From contig CANFOM010000003.1 of assembly GCA_947448725.1 (NCBI GenBank), positions 62,001 to 126,000 on the forward strand: a stretch of DNA of 64,000 bases. Reading direction: 5' to 3'. The DNA is from Bacteroidota bacterium. Lineage in GTDB: Bacteria; Bacteroidota; Bacteroidia; Chitinophagales; Chitinophagaceae. Both the position numbers and the translations under genes were made by a program. Under the pieces are notes generated by a model that saw only the letters and a list, made by a program, of their open reading frames with translations, searched no databases and was not told the DNA's origin. How positions within the stretch are numbered: position 1 is the first letter of the stretch; every line of letters starts with the position of its first letter. This document shows positions 35,620 through 43,896 of this stretch, piece by piece.

Positions 35620-38394
35620 TTGAAGAAGATTTTAATTACGTTTTTATTCTCCTTTTTAGTTTTCGATCTGTTTTCTCAAACAGTCATTTTAAATGGTAAA
35701 TTATTTGATAATGACAATAACTCTGCCATAGCGGGTGCAATTGTCAAAGTAAACAACGGTAAAAAAATATACACTACAGATGTAGAAGGTAGATTTGTTA
35801 TTTCACTTGAATTAGGCAAAACCTATACCATTACCTGCTCAAGCATAGGCTACACCACTAAAGAAATTTCCGATATTACTTCAGATAAGAATTCTTCCAT
35901 TGAAATTGGCTTGTTAAGAGCCAAGAACAAGCAGTTGGCAGATGTGGTAGTAAAAAGTTCTTCCAAAAAAGAGACAGCTGCTTCTATTTTTGCCATGCAA
36001 AAAAATAGCTCCTCTATTTCTGATGGTATTTCTTCTGAAACCATTAAGAAATCACCAGATAAAAATATAGGTGACGTTTTAAAAAGAGTATCTGGAGCAT
36101 CCGTTCAGGACAATAAATTTGTTATTGTTAGAGGCTTAAACGAAAGATACAACACCGCCTTATTGAACAATTCAATTTTGCCAAGTACAGAGCCTGATAA
36201 AAGAGCTTTTTCTTTTGATATTATTCCAAGTTCATTGATAGATAATTTATTAATTTTTAAGTCATCAACGCCAGATCTGCCAGGTGATTTTTCAGGAGGA
36301 GCTATTAAAATTACCACCAAGGATTATCCATCTCAAAAAATTTCAGAGTTTTCGGTTTCAACTAGTTATAACGACAATACTACTTTTAAAAATTTCTATG
36401 GTGGTTTACCTAATGACGCTAATGAGGCTACTGGGTTTTTAAGTTCTGCTAGAGATTTACCGACCGCCTATAAAAATGTGGGTTCAAAATTAATTATTCA
36501 GTCTGCATCAACAAAAAATGCTATAACTAAGTCTTTCCCCAACGCCTTTGGTGTAGAAGTATTAAATAAGGCAATGCCTAGTACAAGTTATAACTACTTA
36601 GGGGGCAATACCAAGGTATTGGATAATGGAAACAAATTAGGCTATATCTATTCTATCTCTTATAGCAATAGTTACAAAACTTTTGATAGAGAAAGAGAAG
36701 ATTATCAAGTATATGACTACATGTTGAACCAGAGCCATACGACTAATTATGAGCAAAAAAATGGGATATCGGCATTATTGAATCTAACCTATTCATTCAA
36801 AAAGTCTAAACTTTCCTTTAAAAATATTTTTAACAATGATTTAGTGAGGTCTTTTTCAACAAGGACTGGAAAAGATGTAGCCAATGCACCTGACTATTTC
36901 TTAATTAAAAGTCAAAACTCGGAGGCGCAACAGGCTGGTTTATACAATTCTGTGATAGAAGGAGTACACAATTTAAATAATGACTGGGTATTAGATTGGA
37001 ATACAAATTACAGCACTACTTATCGTTACCAACCCGATCAAAAAATATTATCATTTAGAACACCTTACAATAACGATAAAGACTATTATTTAAAATTAGG
37101 TAATGAGAATTCTCCAGAAATCAGAAATGCTGGTCGTGTATACACCGATTTAACTGAAAATATTTATGGTGGCAATTTAAACATGACTAAGAACTTCCAA
37201 TATTTGGGTAATTCACAAAAACTGAAATTTGGATCTATGATTTATTATAGAGAAAGAACAGTGAAAGTAAATGCCTTAGGGTTTGCCTCTACCAACGCAT
37301 TTGGAACTTTAATTAGCGAGAATACTTCGACTACATTCAATAACATTTTTAGTGCTTCAAACATTGACAAATACAATTTAACCTTAGCAGATATTGCCAC
37401 CAACTCTGTAGGATATGACGCCAATGCATTAATGTCCTCTGGTTATGCGATGTATGATGGTAAAATTTCCAATAATATTAAATTAACTGCTGGCGCAAGA
37501 GTTGAAAGTTATACTCAAAAACTAAACACCTTAAATCAAAAGGAAATAAATCTTAATAATTTTGATGTATTGCCCTCTGCCTTATTGACTTACTCTTTAT
37601 CCAATAAAACAAATTTTAGACTAGGCGCTTCACAAACAGTGAATAGACCAGAATTTAGAGAATTGGCTAATTATAGCGTTTATGACTATGAAAACAACGT
37701 TGTTATTAGAGGTAATCCGAATTTGATCAGAAGCCAAGTAACCAACTTTGATTTACGTTATGAGTATTTTCCAAATTCTGGTGAGATTATTTCGGTAAGT
37801 ACTTTTTATAAAAATTTCAACAATCCTATTGAGCAGGTGAATAAAGGAAATGATGTATATAGTTATAACAATGTGGCTTCAGCTAATGCATATGGATTTG
37901 AATTTGAATTAAGAAAAAAACTTGATTTTATCAATAACCCCTTATTTAAAAAATTAACCTTTTATTCTAACGTAGCCATCATTGACGGTTCTGTTCAATT
38001 TGGGAGTATTAGTTATAAATCGCCTTTACAAGGTCAATCACCTTATTTGATTAATGGTGGACTTACCTATACTACTACAGATGATAAATTTTCATTCAAT
38101 ATCCTATACAATCAAATTGGATCAAGACTTAAGTACAGATCGGTAACCAATGGGGGTATGAATATTTATGAAAAACCAAGAGATTTAATTGACTTACAAT
38201 TAAGTCAAAAATTATACAAAGACAAGCTTGAGTTAAAATTATCAGTAAGTGATATACTAGCGCAACCTTTTGTATGGTATTATAAATTCGAATCAAATCC
38301 ATCCAATATTGGTTATGCTGCAACAAAAGACAGGATAATTAATTCAGGGGCCTATGGTACGACAAGTACCTTGTCCTTAAAATGGAAATTATAA
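35620..38394 (+). CDS. TonB-dependent outer-membrane receptor with carboxypeptidase-like domain
   Basis: The signal peptide is MKKILITFLFSFLVFDLFSQ. A carboxypeptidase-D regulatory-like domain spans residues 20-110, followed by a plug domain with VIVRGLNERYN, PDKRAFSFDIIPS and DFSGGAIKITTKDYPS, then a 22-strand-type barrel ending STLSLKWKL. The likely start is TTG at 35620, since a further TTG at 35596 lies in the promoter and no ATG occurs for more than 100 codons. The plug type is not the SusC type. The next gene, 46 bases on, encodes a beta-helix lipoprotein, so the two probably form a surface uptake pair. The ligand is unknown. Confidence 0.88.
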   Translation: MKKILITFLFSFLVFDLFSQTVILNGKLFDNDNNSAIAGAIVKVNNGKKIYTTDVEGRFVISLELGKTYTITCSSIGYTTKEISDITSDKNSSIEIGLLRAKNKQLADVVVKSSSKKETAASIFAMQKNSSSISDGISSETIKKSPDKNIGDVLKRVSGASVQDNKFVIVRGLNERYNTALLNNSILPSTEPDKRAFSFDIIPSSLIDNLLIFKSSTPDLPGDFSGGAIKITTKDYPSQKISEFSVSTSYNDNTTFKNFYGGLPNDANEATGFLSSARDLPTAYKNVGSKLIIQSASTKNAITKSFPNAFGVEVLNKAMPSTSYNYLGGNTKVLDNGNKLGYIYSISYSNSYKTFDREREDYQVYDYMLNQSHTTNYEQKNGISALLNLTYSFKKSKLSFKNIFNNDLVRSFSTRTGKDVANAPDYFLIKSQNSEAQQAGLYNSVIEGVHNLNNDWVLDWNTNYSTTYRYQPDQKILSFRTPYNNDKDYYLKLGNENSPEIRNAGRVYTDLTENIYGGNLNMTKNFQYLGNSQKLKFGSMIYYRERTVKVNALGFASTNAFGTLISENTSTTFNNIFSASNIDKYNLTLADIATNSVGYDANALMSSGYAMYDGKISNNIKLTAGARVESYTQKLNTLNQKEINLNNFDVLPSALLTYSLSNKTNFRLGASQTVNRPEFRELANYSVYDYENNVVIRGNPNLIRSQVTNFDLRYEYFPNSGEIISVSTFYKNFNNPIEQVNKGNDVYSYNNVASANAYGFEFELRKKLDFINNPLFKKLTFYSNVAIIDGSVQFGSISYKSPLQGQSPYLINGGLTYTTTDDKFSFNILYNQIGSRLKYRSVTNGGMNIYEKPRDLIDLQLSQKLYKDKLELKLSVSDILAQPFVWYYKFESNPSNIGYAATKDRIINSGAYGTTSTLSLKWKL

Positions 38395-38440
38395 TTCTCT
38401 TCAATATCAAATAAAAAACAAACACCAAAAAACAAAAAAA

Positions 38441-39844
38441 ATGAAAAAGCAATTTTTTTATTTGTTGGCATTGGTAATAGTTATGTTTGCGTCATCTTGT
38501 AGCAAGTCTGACACAACAACAACAACAACGCCAACACCAACACCAACACCAGCGGTGTTCGATCCAAACATTCGTGGGATCATTACAGCCAACAGGACTT
38601 TGAAAAAAGACAGCGTTTACATCCTTAGAGGATATGTATACGTTGCAACTGGCGTAACCTTAACTATCGAACCTGGCACTAAAATCACTTCTAAGAAGGA
38701 TTCTGCAGGCGTATTAGTAGTGTACAGAGGTGCAAAAATTATTGCTGAAGGTACAGCAACTGCTCCTATTGTATTTACATCAGGAGAAGCTACACCAGCT
38801 GCTGGAGATTTAGGCGGTATTGTCATTGTAGGACAAGCTCCAGGTAATAACAACCACTCTGTTGTTGAAGGTGGCGTTGATGCTGCTTTTAGTGCATTTG
38901 GTGGAACTGACAAAACAGATAATTCTGGTATTTTAAAATATGTAAGAATTGAATACGGCGGGAAAGCCGTTAACCCAGGTGATGAAATCAATGGATTGTC
39001 ATTGTATGGCGTTGGAAGTGGAACTACTATTGATTATGTTCAAGTATTACGTGGATACGATGATGCATTTGAATTCTTTGGTGGTACAGTAAACTGTAAA
39101 CACCTTATTGCTTACAATTCTGCTGATGATGATTATGATATGGATGATGGTTATTCTGGAAAAATCCAATTCGCTTTATCTATTAAAGATCCTAAGTTTA
39201 CAGATCCTAAAGGAACAACAGGTGACGTTTCAAATAATTTTGAAGTGGACAATGTAAACCCAGCGAATGGTTTCGTATTGTCTAGACCTCCAATTACATT
39301 TCCTGTAATGTCTAACTTTACTGCAGTGGGTCCAAATACGGCTCCAGGTGCTAATGGTACTTCAGCTGATTATGGTTGGGGTATGCGTTGGAGAAGAGGA
39401 ACTAAGTTTATCTTAGCGAACTCTGCTGTTATTGGTAGTGCAAAAGGTGGATTCCGTTTACAAGAAGATTCTACTATTGCTTATTTCGCAAGAGGTACTA
39501 GTGGATTCTACAATAGCTACATTAATGTGGCAGCTGGATTAGCAGTTGACGTTCAAACTGGTTTATCTATTCCTGGTATCACTTATGATGCAGCTTCAAT
39601 TTTAGCATTAATTAAAGGTTCTAATAAATCTGAAGTAGTTACAGATGTAACTGCTTTGAAATTAGGCGATCCATTTAACAATGCTGCTCCAAATTTAAAA
39701 CCACTTGCAGGTTCTCCATTGCTTACAGGTGCCTTGTTTGATTTTGGTGGATTGACTGATTCTTTCTTTGAGAAAGTTGCTTACAAAGGTGCTTTTGATG
39801 GCACAACAGACTGGACCACAGGTTGGGCAGTTTGGGGAAGATAA
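38441..39844 (+). CDS. Surface lipoprotein with right-handed beta-helix-like repeats
   Basis: The lipoprotein signal ends at the Cys in MFASSCSKSD. A Thr-rich then PTPTPTP linker follows, encoded by a (ACA)n and (CCAACA)n microsatellite at 38513-38551. The rest shows repeated beta-helix rungs (LTIEPGTKI, AGVLVVYRGAKIIAEG, LKYVRIEYGG, IDYVQVLRGYDDAFEFFGG). An acidic loop, YNSADDDYDMDDGYSGK, could bind metal. Proteins of this type often sit beside TonB-dependent receptors in Bacteroidota. Being cotranscribed with the receptor, it probably captures or displays the receptor ligand; that is inference. Confidence 0.78.
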   Translation: MKKQFFYLLALVIVMFASSCSKSDTTTTTTPTPTPTPAVFDPNIRGIITANRTLKKDSVYILRGYVYVATGVTLTIEPGTKITSKKDSAGVLVVYRGAKIIAEGTATAPIVFTSGEATPAAGDLGGIVIVGQAPGNNNHSVVEGGVDAAFSAFGGTDKTDNSGILKYVRIEYGGKAVNPGDEINGLSLYGVGSGTTIDYVQVLRGYDDAFEFFGGTVNCKHLIAYNSADDDYDMDDGYSGKIQFALSIKDPKFTDPKGTTGDVSNNFEVDNVNPANGFVLSRPPITFPVMSNFTAVGPNTAPGANGTSADYGWGMRWRRGTKFILANSAVIGSAKGGFRLQEDSTIAYFARGTSGFYNSYINVAAGLAVDVQTGLSIPGITYDAASILALIKGSNKSEVVTDVTALKLGDPFNNAAPNLKPLAGSPLLTGALFDFGGLTDSFFEKVAYKGAFDGTTDWTTGWAVWGR

Positions 39845-39869
39845 TTTTCTTAAAAAGTATTTATATTTT

Positions 39870-39903
39870 AAAGTAGCCTTGCGGAAGCAAGGCTACTTTT
39901 TTT
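39870..39903 (+). terminator. Intrinsic terminator after the receptor/lipoprotein pair
   Basis: A perfect 13-base-pair stem (AAAGTAGCCTTGC at 39870-39882 with GCAAGGCTACTTT at 39887-39899), a GGAA tetraloop and a T-run to 39903. It is 25 bases after the lipoprotein stop. Confidence 0.93.
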
Positions 39904-39908
39904 ATGGG

Positions 39909-39926
39909 TATACTATACTATACTAT
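39909..39926. repeat. Short tandem repeat (TATAC)x3 plus TAT
   Basis: Three exact TATAC units followed by TAT, between the terminator and the arsC stop. It is likely to vary by slippage but has no evident function. Confidence 0.6.
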
Positions 39927-39941
39927 GTTAGAGGAAAAAAA

Positions 39942-40355
39942 CTATAAGTAGTCTTGAACAAACTTCTCGCAGTAATCTTTAATTAAAGATCTTACAAATC
40001 TAAACTGCTCATTTATTTCATCTTCCGTTCCAACCGCCTTGGCAGGATCGGGGAAATTATAATGTAATTTAACGGCCTTGGTAGGAAAATATGGGCAGCG
40101 CTCTTTAGCATTATCACATACGGTAATCACATAATCAAAATCAATACCAAAGTATTCTGTGATATTATTAGAAGTATGGTGGCTAATATTTATGCCTATT
40201 TCTTTCATAGTGGCAATGGCCTTTGGATTCACGCCATGTGTTTCCACACCTGCAGAATAGACATGGGCCTTGCCCGCTGTCATACTTGCTAAAAACCCAT
40301 GGGCAATTTGGCTTCTGCAACTATTGCCTGTACATAGTACTAAAATATTTTTCAT
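39942..40355 (-). CDS. arsC: Arsenate reductase, thioredoxin-coupled LMW-PTP type
   Basis: Reduces arsenate to arsenite. The phosphatase loop LCTGNSCRS holds C8 and C13, and the resolving cysteines C80 and C87 (TVCDNAKERCPYF) match the Cys triad of Staphylococcus/Bacillus ArsC. The FPDPAKA motif supports the fold. It is last in an arsR-arsM-arsC run on the minus strand, 20 bases after arsM, and should be arsenic-inducible from the ArsR-controlled promoter. Confidence 0.93.
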   Translation of the reverse strand: MKNILVLCTGNSCRSQIAHGFLASMTAGKAHVYSAGVETHGVNPKAIATMKEIGINISHHTSNNITEYFGIDFDYVITVCDNAKERCPYFPTKAVKLHYNFPDPAKAVGTEDEINEQFRFVRSLIKDYCEKFVQDYL

Positions 40356-40375
40356 GCGCGCTTTAGTTTATTTCA

Positions 40376-41215
40376 TTAGCAACACCCTGCACCAGGCACA
40401 CAGGCGGCTTTTGGTTTTTGTGCAAAAACAGTTACAGAAAATATGCCCATTTGAGAAGCTTTAAAAGCAGCAATTTCTGTAGCATTTAAATAATTCACTA
40501 AAATATCATCAGGAATAATAATGGCTTTTTCTTTTTGAATAACCACATTTTCAAAACCATTTGCATGTATTAATTCCATATACACTTGTTTTTGAATAGC
40601 GCCCGATACACAACCTGCATACATTTCTGCAGCATTTCTTAAAGCTTCGGGTAAAGCACCCACTAATACAACATCGGATATACTAAAGTGACCACCTGGT
40701 TTTAAAACTCTAAAAATATCTTGAATCACCGCATGTTTATTAGGCACTAAGTTCAATACACAATTGCTCACCACCACATCTGCAATATTAGATGTAATAG
40801 GCATGTTTTCAATATCACCTTGTCTAAATTCAACATTGTGGTAGCCCATGTTTTCTGCATTGGCTCTTGCCTTTTCAATCATCGCAGGTGTAAAATCAAT
40901 TCCTATAACTTTACCAGTAGCCCCTGTACTTCTTCTAGCTACAAAACAATCATTGCCTGCACCTGAACCTAAATCTACTACTACATCTCCTTCTTTTATT
41001 TTTGCAAACTCGGTAGGTAAGCCACAGCCTAGTCCTAAATCGGCACCTTCCACATAACCTGGTAGTTTTGTATAGTCGTCCGACATAATATTGTAAATTT
41101 CGGTACTGCATCCACCTGCACCACAACAAGATGACATATTGGTCTCTTTGTCTTGTAAAGCAATCTCACTGTATTTTGCTTTCACGATTTCTTTTAATTC
41201 TAATTCTGTTTTCAT
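40376..41215 (-). CDS. arsM: Arsenite S-adenosylmethionine methyltransferase
   Basis: Methylates arsenite to mono-, di- and trimethylated species. The SAM motif is VVVDLGSGAGNDCFVA. The three conserved arsenite-binding cysteines are C64, C152 and C202, matching the C72/C174/C224 set of characterised ArsM proteins. Extra Cys pairs occur at the N-terminus (SSCCGAGGC) and C-terminus (CVPGAGCC), which may also bind arsenic. It lies between arsR and arsC. Confidence 0.93.
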   Translation of the reverse strand: MKTELELKEIVKAKYSEIALQDKETNMSSCCGAGGCSTEIYNIMSDDYTKLPGYVEGADLGLGCGLPTEFAKIKEGDVVVDLGSGAGNDCFVARRSTGATGKVIGIDFTPAMIEKARANAENMGYHNVEFRQGDIENMPITSNIADVVVSNCVLNLVPNKHAVIQDIFRVLKPGGHFSISDVVLVGALPEALRNAAEMYAGCVSGAIQKQVYMELIHANGFENVVIQKEKAIIIPDDILVNYLNATEIAAFKASQMGIFSVTVFAQKPKAACVPGAGCC

Positions 41216-41233
41216 AGTTTCAATTTTATATTG

Positions 41234-41548
41234 TTAACAACAAGATTTTGCTTTGTAGCTAGTAGTAAATAAGCCATCAAATAGCTTTCCAATTTTTTTC
41301 CAGTTAGACTCATTAATACAATAACATGTTTTTACGCCTGTAATTTCTCCCTGTATCAATCCCGCTTCTTTTAATTCTTTTAAATGTTGCGAAACAGTAC
41401 TTTGTGATAGCGGTAATTCGTGTACAATATCTCCACAAATACAGGTTTGTTTTTTCAACAACAATCTAATAATTGCAACTCTAGCTGGGTGACCCATGGC
41501 CTTGGCTAATAATGCAATTTGTTCATCTTTTTCTGTGTAGGGGGTCAT
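41234..41548 (-). CDS. arsR: ArsR-family arsenic-responsive repressor
   Basis: A 104-residue winged-helix repressor of the ArsR/SmtB family. The arsenite site is probably C36 and C38 (TCICGD) in helix 3, and the recognition helix reads [18 protein letters not shown]. Additional cysteines end the protein (KSCC). It heads the arsR-arsM-arsC operon. A perfect inverted repeat lies immediately upstream, as expected for autoregulation. Confidence 0.94.
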   Translation of the reverse strand: MTPYTEKDEQIALLAKAMGHPARVAIIRLLLKKQTCICGDIVHELPLSQSTVSQHLKELKEAGLIQGEITGVKTCYCINESNWKKIGKLFDGLFTTSYKAKSCC

Positions 41549-41554
41549 TGTATG

Positions 41555-41582
41555 TTATTAATCGTAAAATTACGATTAATAA
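41555..41582. promoter_or_regulatory. ArsR operator: perfect 13-2-13 inverted repeat
   Basis: TTATTAATCGTAA, two bases, TTACGATTAATAA. It begins 7 bases before the arsR ATG and covers the predicted -7 element. Its 12-2-12-like geometry is that of ArsR/SmtB operators. Confidence 0.88.
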
Positions 41583-41593
41583 GGGATGTGCAA
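41565..41593 (-). promoter_or_regulatory. arsR-arsM-arsC promoter
   Basis: On the minus strand TTG (41593-41591), 18 bases, then TAATTTTA (41572-41565), seven of eight positions of TAnnTTTG. The -7 element lies wholly inside the operator. The leader would be about 10 bases. Confidence 0.5.
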
Positions 41594-41652
41594 AATATTT
41601 TACAATGTATTTTTTAAAACTGATCAAGATCATACCTAATAAACCCATATAC

Positions 41653-41684
41653 TAAAAAAGGGCCTAGTCTTTTGAACTAGGCCC
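41653..41684 (-). terminator. Intrinsic terminator of ald
   Basis: A perfect 9-base-pair stem (GGGCCTAGT at 41660-41668 with ACTAGGCCC at 41676-41684), a 7-base loop and, on the minus strand, a T-run, 30 bases after the ald stop. Confidence 0.9.
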
Positions 41685-41713
41685 CTTAAACGATAAACAT
41701 AAAAAATGATCTC

Positions 41714-42799
41714 TTATAAGTTGAATGCTTCAGCTACGCCTTTATGTAAAATTTTTCCTGCTTTAATATTTAATCCTTTCGCTAAAGCTGCATTTTCCAC
41801 ACAGGCTTTCTCCCAGCCTTTGTTGGCAATGGCAATAGCATAAGGCAAAGTAGCTTGTGTAAGTGCGCGTGTAGATGTTTGTGGAACCGCTCCTGGCATA
41901 TTGGCTACACAGTAATGCAAAATATTTTGCTCCATGTACACAGGGTTTTCATGGGTGGTTGGTTTGCAAGTTTCAATACAACCTCCTTGGTCAACAGCAA
42001 CATCTACCACTATGGTGCCTGCTTCCATTAAAGCTAAATCGGCTTTCTTAATTAAATGTGGTGCTTTGGCACCATGTAATAATACGGCACCTATCACTAA
42101 ATCAACAGTGGGTAATTTTTCTTGAATAGCCATTAAGGTAGAATATTGAGTAACTACATTTGCTGGCATCACATCCGATAAATATCTTAGTCTTGTTAAG
42201 TTGGTATCCATAATAGTAACATTGGCACCTAAGCCTGCAGCCATTTTAGCGGCCTGTGTTCCCACAATACCACCACCTATAATTAAAACCTCTGCTGGTT
42301 TTACCCCTGGCACACCGCCTAATAATTTTCCTTTGCCTCCAAATGGTTTTCCTAAATAATAAGCACCTACGTTTACTGCCATTCTTCCTGCTACTTCCGA
42401 CATGGGTACTAATAAGGGTAAACTACCATCGGGTAATTCAACGGTTTCATAAGCTATACATACGGCCAATGATTTCATCATGGCTTCGGTTAATTCCTTA
42501 GAAGCTGCAAAGTGGAAATAAGTAAATAAAATTTGGCCTGCTTTTATCAAAGGATATTCAACGGCTAAAGGTTCTTTTACTTTTATAATCATTTCGGCAA
42601 TGGCATACACTTCTTGAGCAGTTGGTAAAATTTTTGCACCTGCTTTCAAATAGGCTTCATCTGCAAATCCCGAACCTGCCCCTGCATTAGTTTCAATGTA
42701 GACTTGGTGACCTTGCCTAACTAAGGTATCTACACCTTCGGGGGTCAAACCTACACGGTACTCTTGTACCTTAATTTCTTTGGGAACGCCTATGATCAT
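41714..42799 (-). CDS. ald: Alanine dehydrogenase
   Basis: Reversible NAD-linked deamination of L-alanine to pyruvate and ammonia. The N-terminus MIIGVPKEIKVQEYRVGLTP is the family signature. Catalytic K75 (KVKEP) and H96 (TYFHFAA) are present, and the NAD motif is IIGGGIVGTQAA. The 361-residue length is typical. The divergent Lrp-family gene starts 159 bases away and probably controls it in response to an amino acid. A candidate promoter lies at about 42823-42855. Confidence 0.95.
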   Translation of the reverse strand: MIIGVPKEIKVQEYRVGLTPEGVDTLVRQGHQVYIETNAGAGSGFADEAYLKAGAKILPTAQEVYAIAEMIIKVKEPLAVEYPLIKAGQILFTYFHFAASKELTEAMMKSLAVCIAYETVELPDGSLPLLVPMSEVAGRMAVNVGAYYLGKPFGGKGKLLGGVPGVKPAEVLIIGGGIVGTQAAKMAAGLGANVTIMDTNLTRLRYLSDVMPANVVTQYSTLMAIQEKLPTVDLVIGAVLLHGAKAPHLIKKADLALMEAGTIVVDVAVDQGGCIETCKPTTHENPVYMEQNILHYCVANMPGAVPQTSTRALTQATLPYAIAIANKGWEKACVENAALAKGLNIKAGKILHKGVAEAFNL

Positions 42800-42822
42800 G
42801 GTTTCTTGTTTTTATTTCGGTA

Positions 42823-42855
42823 CAAAGTTCATATAAAAGGAAATATTAGTATCAA
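42823..42855 (-). promoter_or_regulatory. Candidate ald promoter
   Basis: On the minus strand TTG (42855-42853), 22 bases, then GAACTTTG (42830-42823), seven of eight positions of TAnnTTTG. The leader would be about 18 bases. The Lrp-type sites lie just upstream, which suits activation. Confidence 0.4.
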
Positions 42856-42869
42856 TAACTAAATAATCA

Positions 42870-42953
42870 GTAAAAATTACCTTTAATAGTAATTATTTAA
42901 GTAAAAATTAGTATTTTAGAGCAGTTATTTGCCTATTTTTCAGTAATAATTAC
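42870..42953. promoter_or_regulatory. Array of Lrp-type sites between ald and the Lrp gene
   Basis: Four related sites: GTAAAAATTAC (42870-42880), GTAATTATTTAA (42889-42900), GTAAAAATTAG (42901-42911) and GTAATAATTAC (42943-42953). The first and fourth are palindromic. Steps of 31 and 42 bases place sites 1, 3 and 4 on about the same helix face. AT-rich DNA limits confidence. Confidence 0.5.
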
Positions 42954-42958
42954 TTGCT

Positions 42959-43417
42959 ATGAATTTAGACGACTTGGATATGGCCATTTTGCGATTGCTT
43001 CAATCGAATGCACTCATCACTATCAAAGAAATAAGTGCGGCCATTAATTTATCCATGAGCCCAGTTCATGATCGAATTAAGCGATTAGAACAGGAGGGTG
43101 TCATTCAAAAATATGTAACCCTATTGGACCGAAAAAAATTAGACCTTGGATTAGTAGTGCATTGCCAAGTAACCCTAGACAAACAAACCAGAAATAATTT
43201 TTCTGAGTTTGAACAAACCATTGCCAAATTTCCCGAGATTATTTCTTGCAGTTTGGTATCGGGGAGTTTTGATTATTATTTAAAATTGGTCACCAAAGAT
43301 GTAGAAACCTACAACAAATTTTATCAAGAAAAACTAGCCGTGCTTCCTATGGTGGCACATATCAATAGTTTATTTGTGATGGATGAAATTAAAACCACTA
43401 CCGAGCTTCCTCTTTAA
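42959..43417 (+). CDS. Lrp/AsnC-family transcriptional regulator
   Basis: An N-terminal helix-turn-helix (ITIKEISAAINLSMSPVHDRIKRLE) is followed by a RAM ligand-binding domain (SCSLVSGSFDYYLKLVTKD). At 152 residues it is a standard Lrp-type protein, forming dimers and higher oligomers that respond to amino acids. It is divergent from ald, so alanine-responsive control of ald, and of itself, is the obvious hypothesis. The binding-site array between the two genes fits this. Confidence 0.93.
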   Translation: MNLDDLDMAILRLLQSNALITIKEISAAINLSMSPVHDRIKRLEQEGVIQKYVTLLDRKKLDLGLVVHCQVTLDKQTRNNFSEFEQTIAKFPEIISCSLVSGSFDYYLKLVTKDVETYNKFYQEKLAVLPMVAHINSLFVMDEIKTTTELPL

Positions 43418-43422
43418 AAAAT

Positions 43423-43821
43423 TTACTTATTTGAAGGCTCAATCAGATCCCATAAATTTCCATAGATATCTTTAAATACCGCAACCATCCCATATTCTTC
43501 TTTGTGTGGTAAAATGGTAAATTGAATGCCTTTGGAAATATAATTTTGGTAATCTCTTTCGAAATTGTCGGTATGTAAAAATAAAAATACACGCCCACCT
43601 GTTTGATATCCTATAAATTTTTCTTGTTCAGGCGTTGCAGCTTTAGCAAGTAATAACATGCAACCATTGTCGGCACCATTAGGTTGCACCATTACCCATC
43701 TTTTAGTTTCGGACAATACAGTGTCTTCGATTAATGTAAAACCTAAAACATTGGTATAATAAGCAATGGCTTCGTCGTAATCTCTTACTACAATGGCTAT
43801 ATGTGCTAAGTGCTGTTTCAT
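43423..43821 (-). CDS. VOC-superfamily (glyoxalase-like) protein
   Basis: A 132-residue protein with the paired beta-alpha-beta-beta-beta units of the vicinal oxygen chelate fold. It begins KQHLAHIAIVVRDYDEAIAYY and ends FKDIYGNLWDLIEP. Metal-ligand positions fit the H near the start, a central Phe/His region and the terminal E. Substrates range from methylglyoxal conjugates to antibiotics; none can be assigned. It ends 6 bases from the Lrp gene and is convergent with it. Confidence 0.87.
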   Translation of the reverse strand: MKQHLAHIAIVVRDYDEAIAYYTNVLGFTLIEDTVLSETKRWVMVQPNGADNGCMLLLAKAATPEQEKFIGYQTGGRVFLFLHTDNFERDYQNYISKGIQFTILPHKEEYGMVAVFKDIYGNLWDLIEPSNK

Positions 43822-43896
43822 ATTTCAAATGTACAATTAATTAAAATGTTTCATTATCTTCATTATTCTATTTATCCCCAATAAATACTCCACTCA

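Noticed and set aside
34150..39844. Polysaccharide utilisation locus around the fucosidase and TonB receptor
   Set aside because: No SusD, no SusC-type plug and no other glycosidase; a separate promoter lies between the fucosidase and the receptor.
43826..43833. Exact TAnnTTTG (TACATTTG on the minus strand) before the VOC gene
   Set aside because: It ends 5 bases before the start codon and has no TTG at -33, so transcription would begin at or inside the gene.
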